DNA of 64,000 bases from CAIQQQ01 sp040399685 (lineage in GTDB: Bacteria; Pseudomonadota; Alphaproteobacteria; Acetobacterales; Acetobacteraceae), in assembly GCA_040399685.1 (NCBI GenBank), contig JBBART010000025.1:12617-76616 (forward strand). The letters run 5' to 3'. Position 1 is the stretch's first letter; every line of letters begins with the position of its first letter. Shown here in pieces: positions 48,984-59,438 of this stretch. The position numbers were made by a program, and so were the translations under genes. The notes beneath the pieces are model-generated. The model saw nothing but the letters and a program-made list of their open reading frames with translations. It was not told the DNA's origin and did not search any database.

Positions 48984-49013
48984 GGTGCAATACCAAGCGG
49001 TATTGCACCCTAC
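48984..49013. repeat. 30-base palindromic repeat, copy 2
   Basis: Identical over all 30 bases to the copy at 48704-48733, including the AAGC loop and flanking CCTAC. It lies between the 64-residue gene and the 3' end of sufA (minus strand), so it could also act as a transcript-end hairpin. Confidence 0.9.
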
Positions 49014-49022
49014 GGTTTGCTA

Positions 49023-49391
49023 TCAGACGTGAAAACTCTCACCGCAGCCGCAACGGCCCTTTTCATTCGGATTGACGAAGGTGAATCCCGCCGAGAGCGA
49101 CTTCACCTCGTAATCCATCACCGTGCCGATCAGGAACAGCGTGGCCTTGCGGTCCACCAGCACGGTCAGATCCTTGTCCGTGACAACCTCATCGGTCGGC
49201 CCGGCTGCATCCACCCAGGTCATATCGTAGGACATGCCCGAGCAGCCCTTGGTGCTGACGGCGATGCGCAGCAGCTTGCCGTTCTCGCCCTTGGAATACA
49301 GCGTGCGCAACCGTTCGGCGGCAGCGTCCGACAGCTGCATCAGCGGCGGCAGGGCGCGGCGGGGTTTGGGCTGGGAGAGGGTGGTTGCCAT
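49023..49391 (-). CDS. sufA: A-type iron-sulfur carrier (SufA/ErpA/IscA family)
   Basis: A 122-residue Fe-S carrier protein. The three conserved cysteines are in TKGCSGMSYDM and CGCGESF near the C-terminus. It would receive clusters from SufBCD and pass them to apoproteins. I chose the ATG at 49391; longer in-frame starts run upstream but with unrelated residues. It is the last gene of the SUF operon. Confidence 0.92.
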   Translation of the reverse strand: MATTLSQPKPRRALPPLMQLSDAAAERLRTLYSKGENGKLLRIAVSTKGCSGMSYDMTWVDAAGPTDEVVTDKDLTVLVDRKATLFLIGTVMDYEVKSLSAGFTFVNPNEKGRCGCGESFHV

Positions 49392-49411
49392 GATAATTAC
49401 CTCGTCACTGC

Positions 49412-49768
49412 TCAGAACATGTTCAAGGACAGGCGGGCGTCCTCGGTCATCCGGCTGGGGTCCCAGGCTGGGTCCCATACCACTTCGACATCGCAGGAGG
49501 CCACGCCAGGCAGAGCCATGATGGCGTCGCGCACCATCACCGGCAGTTCCTGCGCTGAGGGACAGCCGGGGGCAGTGAGCGACATTTCCACTTTCACGGC
49601 GCCGGCATCGGTGCTCTCAATCGCGTAGATGAGGCCGAGTTCGTAGATGTTGACCGGGATTTCCGGGTCATACACCGTGGCACATGCGGCGATGAGCATG
49701 TCTTCGCTGGGCACGGCCACCGCTTCGCCCTCGGGCGTCCAGGTGCTTACATTCGGTACGTCATTCAC
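49412..49768 (-). CDS. sufT: SufT/MIP18-like protein (DUF59)
   Basis: A 118-residue DUF59 domain protein. Diagnostic motifs are DPEIPVNIYELGLIY and TAPGCPSAQELPVMV with a reactive Cys. SufT proteins help mature Fe-S proteins in SUF-dependent bacteria. The start overlaps sufU by eight bases. Confidence 0.92.
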   Translation of the reverse strand: MNDVPNVSTWTPEGEAVAVPSEDMLIAACATVYDPEIPVNIYELGLIYAIESTDAGAVKVEMSLTAPGCPSAQELPVMVRDAIMALPGVASCDVEVVWDPAWDPSRMTEDARLSLNMF

Positions 49769-50204
49769 TGCTCGCCACTCCTTTTCCCGCCAACGCGGCG
49801 CGCAACGCCACCCATGGCAACGTCGCGCACTTCACGCGCGATGGATATTCATGCACGCCCGCCAATGGCAGCAGCGCCTGCAAGGACGGGTCCGACCCAT
49901 CGCCGCTGCGCGCCATGACGGCAAATCTGGTGGACAGTTCTTCAATCTCGGCATCGGTGCGGCCAACCACCGCTTCGGCCATGAGGTCCGCCGAGGCGAT
50001 GCTGATGGCGCAGCCGCGTGCCTCGAACCCGATTTCGGCCACCGCGTCGTTGGTGTGGCGGACGAACACCTGCACGCGGTCGCCGCACATCGGGTTGTCG
50101 CCCTTCGCGTCGGCATCGAACACATCAAGCCTGCGACCGTGATGCGGCTTGCGGCCACGGTCGAGGATGACGTCCTGATACAGATCGCGAAGGTCTTCGA
50201 ACAT
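49761..50204 (-). CDS. sufU: Fe-S cluster assembly protein SufU (IscU-like scaffold / sulfurtransferase)
   Basis: A 147-residue IscU-fold protein of the SufU type. Conserved cysteines are C40 (NPMCGDR), C65 (ARGCAIS) and C126 (KCATLPW). SufU accepts sulfur from SufS and carries zinc. The ATG overlaps the sufS stop (TGATG); a GTG immediately before it is possible but less likely. Confidence 0.92.
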   Translation of the reverse strand: MFEDLRDLYQDVILDRGRKPHHGRRLDVFDADAKGDNPMCGDRVQVFVRHTNDAVAEIGFEARGCAISIASADLMAEAVVGRTDAEIEELSTRFAVMARSGDGSDPSLQALLPLAGVHEYPSRVKCATLPWVALRAALAGKGVASSE

Positions 50205-51445
50205 CACTGAAAGAACACGCGCACGCGGTCGAGCGTGTCGGCCAATACGTCGATCTCTTCCATCGTGGTGTAGATGCCGAAGCTGGCGCGGGCGGTGCTG
50301 TCCACGCCCAGGCGGTGCATCAGCGGCTGGGCGCAGTGATGCCCGGCGCGCACGGCGATGCCCTGGCGGTCCAGCAGGGTGGCCACGTCATGCGCATGCG
50401 CGCCCTCGACGGTGAAGGACACCACGCCGCCACGGTCCTGCGCGTGGCCGTAGACGCGCACGCCTTCAAGCGTCGAAAGGCGGGCCAGGGCGTGTTCGGT
50501 CAGGGCTGCTTCGTGGGCGGCGATGGCGTCGTAGCCGATGGCTTCCACGTAGTTGATGGCAGCGTTCAGGCCGATGCCCTCGATGATGGCGGGGGTGCCG
50601 GCCTCGAATTTATGCGGAACCTGCGCCCAGGTGCTGTGCTCGTAGGTGACAATGGAGATCATGTCGCCGCCGCCCATCACCGGCGGCATCGCCTCCAGCA
50701 ATTCCCGCTTGGCATACAGCACGCCGATGCCGGTGGGACCGTAGAGCTTGTGGCCGGTAAAGACAAAGAAATCGACATCCAGCGCCTGCACGTCGATCCG
50801 GCGATGGACGATGGATTGCGAGCCGTCCAGCAGCACGCGGGCGCCGTATTCGTGGGCCAGCTTGATGATACGTTCGGCCGGCGTGTAGGTGCCGAGCACG
50901 TTGGACATATGGGTGACGGCCACCAGCCCCACCTTGCGATCGGCCAGCAGCGCCTCATACGCCGCCATGTCCAGTTCGCCGGCATCGGTGATCGGCGCGA
51001 TGCGCAGGTCGATGCCGTGTGCGTCGCGCAGCATCTGCCACGGCACCAGGTTGGCGTGGTGCTCCATCTCCGAGATCACCACCGCCTGGCCAGGCTTCAG
51101 AATGCCGCGGCCATAGCTGAGCGCCACGAGATTGATGGCCTCGGTGCTGTTGCGGGTGATGACGATATGCGTACGGTCCGGCGCGTTGAGCAGGCGCGTG
51201 ATGGAATCACGGACTTCCTCATACGCCTCGGTGGTGCGCTCGCTCATCCAATGCAGGCCGCGATGGATGTTGGCGTATTGGTGCTCCATCGAATGCACCA
51301 TCGCATCGATGACCACGCGCGGCTTTTGGGCCGAGGCGGCGCTGTCGAGGAACACCAGATCCTTGCCGTGAACCTTCTCGGCCAGGATTGGGAAATCGGC
51401 GCGGATGCGGGCGAGGTCTAAGCCGGTCTTGAAGATGGCGTTCAT
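50204..51445 (-). CDS. sufS: Cysteine desulfurase SufS
   Basis: PLP-dependent enzyme of 413 residues that provides sulfur from cysteine for Fe-S clusters. The PLP Lys is in FTGHKLYGPTG and the active-site Cys is in AGHHCAQPLM. ATG at 51445 overlaps the sufD stop (ATGA). Longer in-frame starts exist up to 51466 but lie inside sufD. Confidence 0.95.
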   Translation of the reverse strand: MNAIFKTGLDLARIRADFPILAEKVHGKDLVFLDSAASAQKPRVVIDAMVHSMEHQYANIHRGLHWMSERTTEAYEEVRDSITRLLNAPDRTHIVITRNSTEAINLVALSYGRGILKPGQAVVISEMEHHANLVPWQMLRDAHGIDLRIAPITDAGELDMAAYEALLADRKVGLVAVTHMSNVLGTYTPAERIIKLAHEYGARVLLDGSQSIVHRRIDVQALDVDFFVFTGHKLYGPTGIGVLYAKRELLEAMPPVMGGGDMISIVTYEHSTWAQVPHKFEAGTPAIIEGIGLNAAINYVEAIGYDAIAAHEAALTEHALARLSTLEGVRVYGHAQDRGGVVSFTVEGAHAHDVATLLDRQGIAVRAGHHCAQPLMHRLGVDSTARASFGIYTTMEEIDVLADTLDRVRVFFQ

Positions 51446-52716
51446 ATGGCCTGTCGCTCCCACCATGTTTCGACGGCCGCTTCCATCGCGGCGCGTCCAG
51501 CTTCGTGCGTGATCGGGTCGAGTGCTTCAGCGAGGAAGGCGCGCACCAGCATCATGCGGGCTTCGGCGGCAGGCACGCCCCGGCTGCGAAGGTAGAACAA
51601 CTGCTCGCTGTCCAACTCGCCGACGGTGGCGCCGTGGCTGCATTTCACGTCGTCCGCATAGATTTCCAGCTGCGGCTTGCTGTCCATCTCGGCATCCGGG
51701 CTCAGCAGCAGCGCCTGGTTCATCTGGTAGCCGTCGGTTTTCTGTGCTGCCCGGGCCACTTCGATCTTGCCCTGGAACACGCCGCGCGACTTGCCGGTCA
51801 GCACGGTCTTCACCGTCTGGCGAGACGCGCAGTTCGGCGCGTCATGCGAGATGACCGTGGTAAAATCGGCGTGTTGGCCATCGGCCAGCAACTGCGCCGC
51901 GTTCAGATGCACGATGGCATCCGGGCCGGTCAGATGCGCATGGATCTCGGCGCGCGATAGCCGGCCGCCGAGGGCCAGCGTGAAGCTGTCATACGTCCCG
52001 TTGGCGGCGATATCGGCATACAGCGTCGACAGCACGAAGGCGGTGCGGCTTTCGTCCTGGATGCGCAGATGTGTCATGGCAGCGCCGGCCTGGACGGTGA
52101 TGCTGGTGACGGGGTTGTGCAGATACACGCCCTCCCCCACCGAGATTTCCACCAGCGTCAGCTTCGCGTTCTTCGCCAGCGTCACGCTGTGGCGCGGGTG
52201 GAAGGCGACGGCGCGGCCGTTGAGGTCGGTGCCGAGGCTGACCAGCGTCAGCGTGCCTGCGTCCACGCCCGCCGCAACGCTGATCTCAGCGCCGTCTTCG
52301 GCCAGCATGGTGTTCAGCGCCACCAGCTTTTCGGCCTCTGGCTTTGCCAAGGTGCCGAAGGCCGGTCCGCCCACGCGCACGGCGGCCAGCGCTGGGACGG
52401 TGGACAGATCATCGCGGAAGCGGCCATCGACGAACACCAGCCGCGGGCCACCCAGATCGGGAACACGCGCCAGCAACTCGGCGCAGTCGGCCACCGGCGT
52501 CAGCGGTTCGTTGAACTCGACCTCGGTCAGCGGACGCAGATTGGTGTAGCGCCAGGCTTCCTCACGCGGGCCGGGAAAGCCCTTGGCGCGCAGGATTCCT
52601 GCCGCCGTGTCGCGCAGCGTCGCATCGCCAGGCAGGCGGGCGCGCAGGCCCTCGAAGCGGGACAGGAAGCCCTGCGCCGAGGCTGCCAGTGCCGTCGGTT
52701 TCACCGAGGCGCTCAT
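51442..52716 (-). CDS. sufD: Fe-S cluster assembly protein SufD
   Basis: A 424-residue SufD subunit of the SufBCD scaffold complex. The C-terminal SUF-fold segments QLEIYADDVKCSHGATVGELDSEQLFYLRSRG are characteristic (in pieces YADDVKCSHGAT and FYLRSRG). Overlaps sufC upstream (ATGA) and sufS downstream. Confidence 0.94.
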   Translation of the reverse strand: MSASVKPTALAASAQGFLSRFEGLRARLPGDATLRDTAAGILRAKGFPGPREEAWRYTNLRPLTEVEFNEPLTPVADCAELLARVPDLGGPRLVFVDGRFRDDLSTVPALAAVRVGGPAFGTLAKPEAEKLVALNTMLAEDGAEISVAAGVDAGTLTLVSLGTDLNGRAVAFHPRHSVTLAKNAKLTLVEISVGEGVYLHNPVTSITVQAGAAMTHLRIQDESRTAFVLSTLYADIAANGTYDSFTLALGGRLSRAEIHAHLTGPDAIVHLNAAQLLADGQHADFTTVISHDAPNCASRQTVKTVLTGKSRGVFQGKIEVARAAQKTDGYQMNQALLLSPDAEMDSKPQLEIYADDVKCSHGATVGELDSEQLFYLRSRGVPAAEARMMLVRAFLAEALDPITHEAGRAAMEAAVETWWERQAI

Positions 52717-53462
52717 GCTGCCTCCGCCACGATGGCTGCGTAGCCGTTGGCCTCCAGCTCATGCGCCAGCTCCGGCCCGCCGGAACGGATGATGCGGCCT
52801 TCGGACAGCACGTGCACACGGTCCGGCACGATGTAGTCCAGCAGGCGCTGGTAATGAGTGATGACCACGGCGGAGAAATCGGGGCCGCGCTGGCCGTTGA
52901 CGCCTTCGGCCACGATCTTGAGCGCGTCGATGTCCAGACCGCTGTCGGTCTCGTCCAGAATGGCGAGCTTCGGCTTCAGGATCGCCATCTGCAGCACTTC
53001 GTTGCGCTTCTTCTCGCCGCCGGAGAAGCCGACATTGACGTTGCGCTTCAGCATGTCCGCCGGCATCGACAGATGCGCCATCTCGGCGCGGGCCAGCTTC
53101 AGGAATTCCGGCGCGCCCATTTCCGGCTCGCCGCGGGTGCGGCGCTGGGCGTTCAGGGCGGTGCGCAGGAAGTTGGCGTTGCCGACGCCGGGCAGTTCCA
53201 CCGGATACTGGAACGCCAGGAACACGCCAAGGGCGGCGCGGGCTTCCGGGTCCATGTCCAGCAAATCCTGGCCGGCGAAGGTGGCGGTGCCGCCGGTCAC
53301 GTCATAGCCGGGGCGGCCTGACAGCACATACGACAAAGTGGATTTGCCGGAGCCGTTCGGCCCCATGATGGCGTGCACTTCGCCGCTCGGCACCACCAGG
53401 TCGATCCCGCGCAGGATCTGCTTGTCGCCGATAGAGGCTGCGAGGTTCTTGATCTCAAGCAT
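52713..53462 (-). CDS. sufC: Fe-S cluster assembly ATPase SufC
   Basis: ABC-type ATPase, 249 residues, of the SufBCD complex. Walker A GPNGSGKST, signature FSGGEKKRNE, and Walker B LAILDETDSGLD are visible. Start chosen as the second of two adjacent ATG codons (53465 or 53462), which gives better spacing from the GGACAG ribosome site. Confidence 0.95.
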   Translation of the reverse strand: MLEIKNLAASIGDKQILRGIDLVVPSGEVHAIMGPNGSGKSTLSYVLSGRPGYDVTGGTATFAGQDLLDMDPEARAALGVFLAFQYPVELPGVGNANFLRTALNAQRRTRGEPEMGAPEFLKLARAEMAHLSMPADMLKRNVNVGFSGGEKKRNEVLQMAILKPKLAILDETDSGLDIDALKIVAEGVNGQRGPDFSAVVITHYQRLLDYIVPDRVHVLSEGRIIRSGGPELAHELEANGYAAIVAEAA

Positions 53463-53472
53463 CATACTGTCC

Positions 53473-54957
<1,485 letters not shown>

Positions 54958-54966
54958 TTCGCGGTC

Positions 54967-55419
54967 CTATTCGGCAAAGATGAGGGCACGGGAAGCCGGG
55001 ATACCGGCGTCGCGCATATCGGCAAGGGTGATGGCTGACAGCGATTGGCGGATGGCGTCGTTCACGAGATCCCAGCGGCCCTTGACCGCACAGACCCCGC
55101 TCACGTCGCATCCGCCCATGCCGCCGTCGACGCAGGCGGTGAGCACAATCGGGCCATCGATGGCAGCGATCACGTCCGCCACGGAAATTGTTTCCAATGG
55201 GCGTTGCAGGCGGTATCCACCCCGTGCGCCGCGCTGGGAGATGACGAGGCCGGACGTACTCAGGGCCTTCAGCACCTTCGCCACTGTGGGCTCAGGCACG
55301 CATGTGGCCGCGGCGATGGCAGGCGAGGTTTGCACCAGCCCCTCTCCGCATCCTGGGTTTGCGGACAGGCGAACCAGAACCACCACGGCATAATCGGTGA
55401 GCTTGGAGACGCGCAACAT
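54967..55419 (-). CDS. Rrf2-family transcriptional regulator of the SUF operon
   Basis: A 150-residue Rrf2-type repressor. The DNA-binding winged helix covers about residues 1-70 (KLTDYAVVVLVRL, PEPTVAKVLKAL, RGARGGYRL). Cys96, Cys104 and Cys110 lie in the cluster-binding loop, a spacing close to IscR. It most likely senses Fe-S sufficiency and controls its own operon. It is the first gene of the suf operon. Confidence 0.9.
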   Translation of the reverse strand: MLRVSKLTDYAVVVLVRLSANPGCGEGLVQTSPAIAAATCVPEPTVAKVLKALSTSGLVISQRGARGGYRLQRPLETISVADVIAAIDGPIVLTACVDGGMGGCDVSGVCAVKGRWDLVNDAIRQSLSAITLADMRDAGIPASRALIFAE

Positions 55420-55433
55420 GAGGCACTGACCCT

Positions 55434-55457
55434 AATCGGACCCACTCGGTCCTGATT
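55434..55457. promoter_or_regulatory. Dyad in front of the Rrf2-suf operon, candidate operator
   Basis: GGACC (55438-55442) and GGTCC (55448-55452) face each other, flanked by AATC and GATT, giving an inverted repeat with a five-base spacer. A third GGTCC follows at about 55467. The dyad is 15 bases upstream of the regulator gene. Its location and symmetry suit an Rrf2 or IscR-type operator, but the exact consensus is not met, so this is tentative. Confidence 0.45.
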
Positions 55458-55602
55458 GGAGGAATTGGTCCATGGGGTGCCTCGCGTCAAGGCGCATGAC
55501 CGCATTATCTTCCCCAGACGCAGCCATTTCGTGGCAGGCATTCCCAAAATGAGGCTCACATGCCTAACATCTTGCCAACGACAAGATCAAAGGGGAACGC
55601 GG

Positions 55603-56514
55603 ATGGGAATGCTCACAGGCAAGGTTGCTGTTGTCACCGGCGCAGGCGGCGGTATTGGCCGCGAGATCGCCGTCGCCATGGCGGTGGCCGGGGCTTGCGT
55701 GGTCATCAACGACATCGGCGCCTCCCTCGAAGGGGTCGGCCTGTCCGCCACGCCGGCCGAGCAGACGCGCCAGATCATCGAGCAGCGCGGCGGCCGGGCC
55801 GCCATCAGCACGGACAGTGTGTCTGATTGGGTGTCCGCCCAGCGCATCATCCAGACGGCGATGGATGCGTTCGGCCGCGTGGACATCGTGGTCAACAATG
55901 CCGGCATCCTGCGCGACGTGATCTTTCACAAGATGACACCCGAAGATTGGCTGGCCGTCATCAACGTCCATCTCAACGGCAGCTTCTTCGTCAGCCGCGC
56001 CGCCGCCGAGCATTTCCGCGCCCAGTCCAGCGGCGCCTTCGTGCACATGACCAGCACATCCGGCCTGGTGGGCAATTTTGGGCAGGCGAATTATTCCGCC
56101 GCCAAGCTGGGCATCACAGCACTTTCGAAATCCATCGCGCTGGACATGGCGCGCTACAACGTGCGCTCCAACTGCATCGCCCCGTTCGCGTGGAGCCGCA
56201 TGACGAGTTCCATTCCGGCCGACACCGATGCGCAGAAGGCACGGGTGGCGAAGCTGCAGCAGATGACGCCGGACAAGAACGCGCCGCTGGCGGTGTATCT
56301 GGCATCGGATGCCGCCTCGGATGTCAGCGGCCAGGTGTTCGCCAGCCGCTACAACGAGATTTTCCTGATGAGCCAAAGCCGCCCGCTGCGCAGCGTGCAT
56401 CGCGGCGAGGGCTGGACGCCCGAATTGATCGCCGAACACGGCGCCCCGGCGCTGCGGTCGTCGATGCTGCCGCTGGACCGCAGCCAGGACGTGTTCAGCT
56501 GGGACCCGATCTGA
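55603..56514 (+). CDS. SDR family oxidoreductase
   Basis: A 303-residue short-chain dehydrogenase/reductase. The cofactor motif is VTGAGGGIGREIA, the NNAGI motif follows, and the catalytic YxxxK appears as NYSAAKLG with an upstream Ser. The C-terminal extension (about 60 residues) resembles the dehydrogenase part of MFE-2/17-beta-HSD4-like proteins. AGGGG lies eight bases before the ATG. Role unassigned, perhaps 3-hydroxyacyl-CoA oxidation. Confidence 0.85.
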   Translation: MGMLTGKVAVVTGAGGGIGREIAVAMAVAGACVVINDIGASLEGVGLSATPAEQTRQIIEQRGGRAAISTDSVSDWVSAQRIIQTAMDAFGRVDIVVNNAGILRDVIFHKMTPEDWLAVINVHLNGSFFVSRAAAEHFRAQSSGAFVHMTSTSGLVGNFGQANYSAAKLGITALSKSIALDMARYNVRSNCIAPFAWSRMTSSIPADTDAQKARVAKLQQMTPDKNAPLAVYLASDAASDVSGQVFASRYNEIFLMSQSRPLRSVHRGEGWTPELIAEHGAPALRSSMLPLDRSQDVFSWDPI

Positions 56515-56540
56515 TCATAGTGGCCAGACGGGTGCGGCCC

Positions 56541-57191
56541 TTACAAAGCCGGCTGATGGAGCGCCGCCACCGCGTTGGAAACGGAGATGTTGTGCGCAAA
56601 GGCGACTTTCGCCTCCGCCGTGACACGATCCATATCGAGGATCTCATCACCGGCCAGATCGAGATCACGACGAAAATCGGCCTTGTAGGCCTCCATGTCC
56701 GCGATGGCGGGAAAGGAATAGAAATTGAGATGCCCCGCCGGGAGGTCCAGCGAGCGGGCCAACGCCGCGCGCATCATCTGGCCACCACTGAGATCGCCGA
56801 GAGCGCGGGTATAGGCATGGGCAATTAAAATGGCGCCGTCCCCTGCCCCAGCCCGCGCAACCGCCGCCGCGTAGGCCCCCGCCTCGGGCAGCACCGGAAG
56901 GGAGAACCGCCAGTCCGCGCCGGCCAGCGCCAACAGGTCTTGGGCAATGGCTGCCGCACGATAGGTTTCCGGACGTGCGAACCGGCCCACGCCGGGCGTG
57001 TTGCGATGCTGCTCCAGCGCTTGTTCCAGCGCCAGATAGGCCGGCAGCAGGTTGCGCAGCATGGTGGCGTGGCCCAGCCGGCTGGCGCGGTTGTGCATGG
57101 TGATGGCCATCATGCCGGCACCTTCCGCCGCGGTATGCAATGCTCTCGTGGCGGCCTTCAGCCGGGCCGCCAGCCCCAATGTCGCGTCCAA
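56541..57191 (-). CDS. hemO: Biliverdin-producing heme oxygenase
   Basis: Opens heme to biliverdin, the chromophore of the adjacent bacteriophytochrome. The 216-residue helical protein has the proximal His (residue 19) in RALHTAAEG and the distal-side GDLSGGQ segment. I chose a TTG at 57191, because an AGGGG ribosome site sits seven bases upstream and it gives the family's usual N-terminal length; a GTG ten codons earlier is possible. It is 35 bases beyond the bphP stop, so probably in the same transcript. Confidence 0.9.
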   Translation of the reverse strand: MDATLGLAARLKAATRALHTAAEGAGMMAITMHNRASRLGHATMLRNLLPAYLALEQALEQHRNTPGVGRFARPETYRAAAIAQDLLALAGADWRFSLPVLPEAGAYAAAVARAGAGDGAILIAHAYTRALGDLSGGQMMRAALARSLDLPAGHLNFYSFPAIADMEAYKADFRRDLDLAGDEILDMDRVTAEAKVAFAHNISVSNAVAALHQPAL

Positions 57192-57226
57192 ATGCTTACC
57201 CCTGGTTGCCCACACACGCACGGCGC

Positions 57227-59404
57227 CTAATCAGGGCGTCCTGCATGCAAGATAAGCCGACCCAATATGTCAGACGCACGCTGCACGGAGGTGCGCACAC
57301 TGTCCAATTGCCTCGCCATGCCGGCGGTGTCCACGCCTTCCGTAATCTCCATGGCCGCCAACTGGGCGTTTTCAAGCACAGTGGACAGCAGGCTCTGGGC
57401 CGCGAGATCCGTGGCGGATCCAAAACATGTGCTGACGGTGCGCTGGGCTTGCTCGACCCCCTTCTGAAACAGCCGGCGCGCCTGCTCAGCCCGCTTGCGT
57501 TCGGTGAGGTCCGTGAACAGCAGAACATAGCCCAGCACACGGTCAGGGGATGAAAACACCGGATCGGCGCGGACCAGCATGGACAGAACGCCCCCGTCCG
57601 CGACCTTCATCAGCACCTCGCCCCGCCACATGCGCTGCGACCCGCACAGATCATCCAGGCGTTGTTTGATATCAGCAGCGTTCTGAAACAGCGCCGGCAG
57701 GCCTTGCAGGCTCGTAATATCGGCGCAACCGGTCGGGAACAACTGGCAAAACGCTTCGTTGATCACTGTGATCCGGCCGGCATCGTCGGCGATGATAACG
57801 GCCTGCTCAGATTCGTCGACCTGCCGGGAGACCTGCTCCAGCAGGTCTTGGGCGATGAGCGTGCGCACGGCGCGGAACTGCAGCACCACGTCCGTGATGG
57901 TCTCGCCAATCAGCCGCCCGGCCGTCTGCTCCGCTGGTGTCCAGGCAACCGACATGCCTTCCACAACCTGCTGCCATTGCGCGAACGAACGGCGCGGCGA
58001 CAGATCGCCAGGCTCACCGCCCGCGACGGTCGGCTTCTCAGGATTGCCGCCCCAGATGACGGTCTGGATCTGCTCGGGCCGGAACCACAGCAGATATTCG
58101 CCGGGCGAACTTGACACGGTGGCCGCCAGCAATCCGCTGGCGACGTCGGAGATCGACACGAAACGCGGCGCGTCAACACCCAACGCTGTCGTTGCGAACG
58201 CTCGGCCGCGCAGTGCGCCGAATTGCACGCGTTCATCCAGGAACTGGCCAATTTCACGGATTTTCTGGGTGCTGGGCACATCGCCAATCGTCAGGGATTC
58301 CCCTTCGAACAACAATGCGGCGCCGCTGGCGGCCAATGGCGCGAGCAGCGAACGGGAGCCATCGAACAACGCCACCCGCCAGTCGCCATCACGGCCGATC
58401 GCCTCGATGATGCGCTGCTCAATACGCCGCACCGACAATTCAACCTGGCTCTGTACAAAGCTTTCAAGCGCCGCGATCCGGGTGGCCACCGCCTCGGCCA
58501 GGAACTCGCACACCGCACGGGTTTCAAAATGCATTTGGCGCGGGCTGTAATGGTGGCATGAAATCAGCCCCCACAGCCGGTCGCCCACCACCAACGAGAT
58601 GACCAGCGTGGCGCAGACGCCCATGTTCTTCAAATACTGCACATGGATCGGCGAGGAACTGCGCAGCACGCAGAGCGACATATCCAGTTCCAGGCCGGTC
58701 GTCGCGGCGCGAGGCGGCATGATCGGCACCGGGGTGTATGCCACATCCACCAGCACCCGAACCCGATTGCGCTCATAGAGCCTGCGGGCGATCTGCGGGA
58801 TGTCGGTGGATGGATAGCGATTGCCCAGGAAGGCTTCCAGATCCAGTCGGCGCTGCTCGGCGATAACGGCGCCGTGGCCCTCCTCGTCGAACTGGTAGAC
58901 CATCACGCGGTCATAGCCCGTCAGTTCCCGCAACTGCCATGCCGTCTCATCGCACAACGATTGCAACGAGGCTGAGGCGACGATGCCCTTCAGCACCGTG
59001 GAAATCGGCCCTGACAGGTCCAGCGGCGGTCCGGCATCTTCAATTTCGACAACCAGCCCACCCGAGGCCGGGCGATGCAGCAACAGGTCCAGCGGACGGT
59101 CAGCTTCAGCGTGGACCCGCAGTGCAAGCGGAACACTGCCCAGCGAATCGCCCACATGATGACGTATCGACGTCGCGAGTGCGGGTGATAGCGCGTCAAG
59201 CCCGCGCCCAACCCACGGCAACGAGTCGTCTGCCAAGAATGCCCCTACATTCACACTTGCCTGCAGCACCAGCAGATCAGGCTCCTGCAGCACCAGAAGC
59301 GCACCGTGCGGCTGGATCGATCCCGCAAGATGAATTTGCTCAAGTTCGCAGTTATTGAGCGTTGCGTTACCAAAAATTGGCAATAACGATTCTCTGTTTA
59401 ACAC
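57227..59404 (-). CDS. bphP: Bacteriophytochrome with PAS output domain, no histidine kinase
   Basis: A red/far-red photoreceptor of about 725 residues. Cys19 (in NNCELEQIH) would attach biliverdin. The PAS-GAF-PHY core is clear: GSIQPHG, the PASDIP-like motif YPSTDIP (197-203), and in the PHY tongue PRRSF (470-474). After the core comes a PAS domain (about 530-640) and a two-helix tail, with no HisKA/HATPase domain. Domain plan matches Rhodopseudomonas/Bradyrhizobium BphP1, which bind PpsR directly. The start is uncertain: a GTG at 59404 puts the Cys at residue 19, near the family norm; an ATG at 59479 overlaps ppsR, and a TTG at 59383 is also possible. Confidence 0.9.
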   Translation of the reverse strand: MLNRESLLPIFGNATLNNCELEQIHLAGSIQPHGALLVLQEPDLLVLQASVNVGAFLADDSLPWVGRGLDALSPALATSIRHHVGDSLGSVPLALRVHAEADRPLDLLLHRPASGGLVVEIEDAGPPLDLSGPISTVLKGIVASASLQSLCDETAWQLRELTGYDRVMVYQFDEEGHGAVIAEQRRLDLEAFLGNRYPSTDIPQIARRLYERNRVRVLVDVAYTPVPIMPPRAATTGLELDMSLCVLRSSSPIHVQYLKNMGVCATLVISLVVGDRLWGLISCHHYSPRQMHFETRAVCEFLAEAVATRIAALESFVQSQVELSVRRIEQRIIEAIGRDGDWRVALFDGSRSLLAPLAASGAALLFEGESLTIGDVPSTQKIREIGQFLDERVQFGALRGRAFATTALGVDAPRFVSISDVASGLLAATVSSSPGEYLLWFRPEQIQTVIWGGNPEKPTVAGGEPGDLSPRRSFAQWQQVVEGMSVAWTPAEQTAGRLIGETITDVVLQFRAVRTLIAQDLLEQVSRQVDESEQAVIIADDAGRITVINEAFCQLFPTGCADITSLQGLPALFQNAADIKQRLDDLCGSQRMWRGEVLMKVADGGVLSMLVRADPVFSSPDRVLGYVLLFTDLTERKRAEQARRLFQKGVEQAQRTVSTCFGSATDLAAQSLLSTVLENAQLAAMEITEGVDTAGMARQLDSVRTSVQRASDILGRLILHAGRPD

Positions 59405-59438
59405 TTTTGAAACAATACACGTATCAACAATTTCAACA

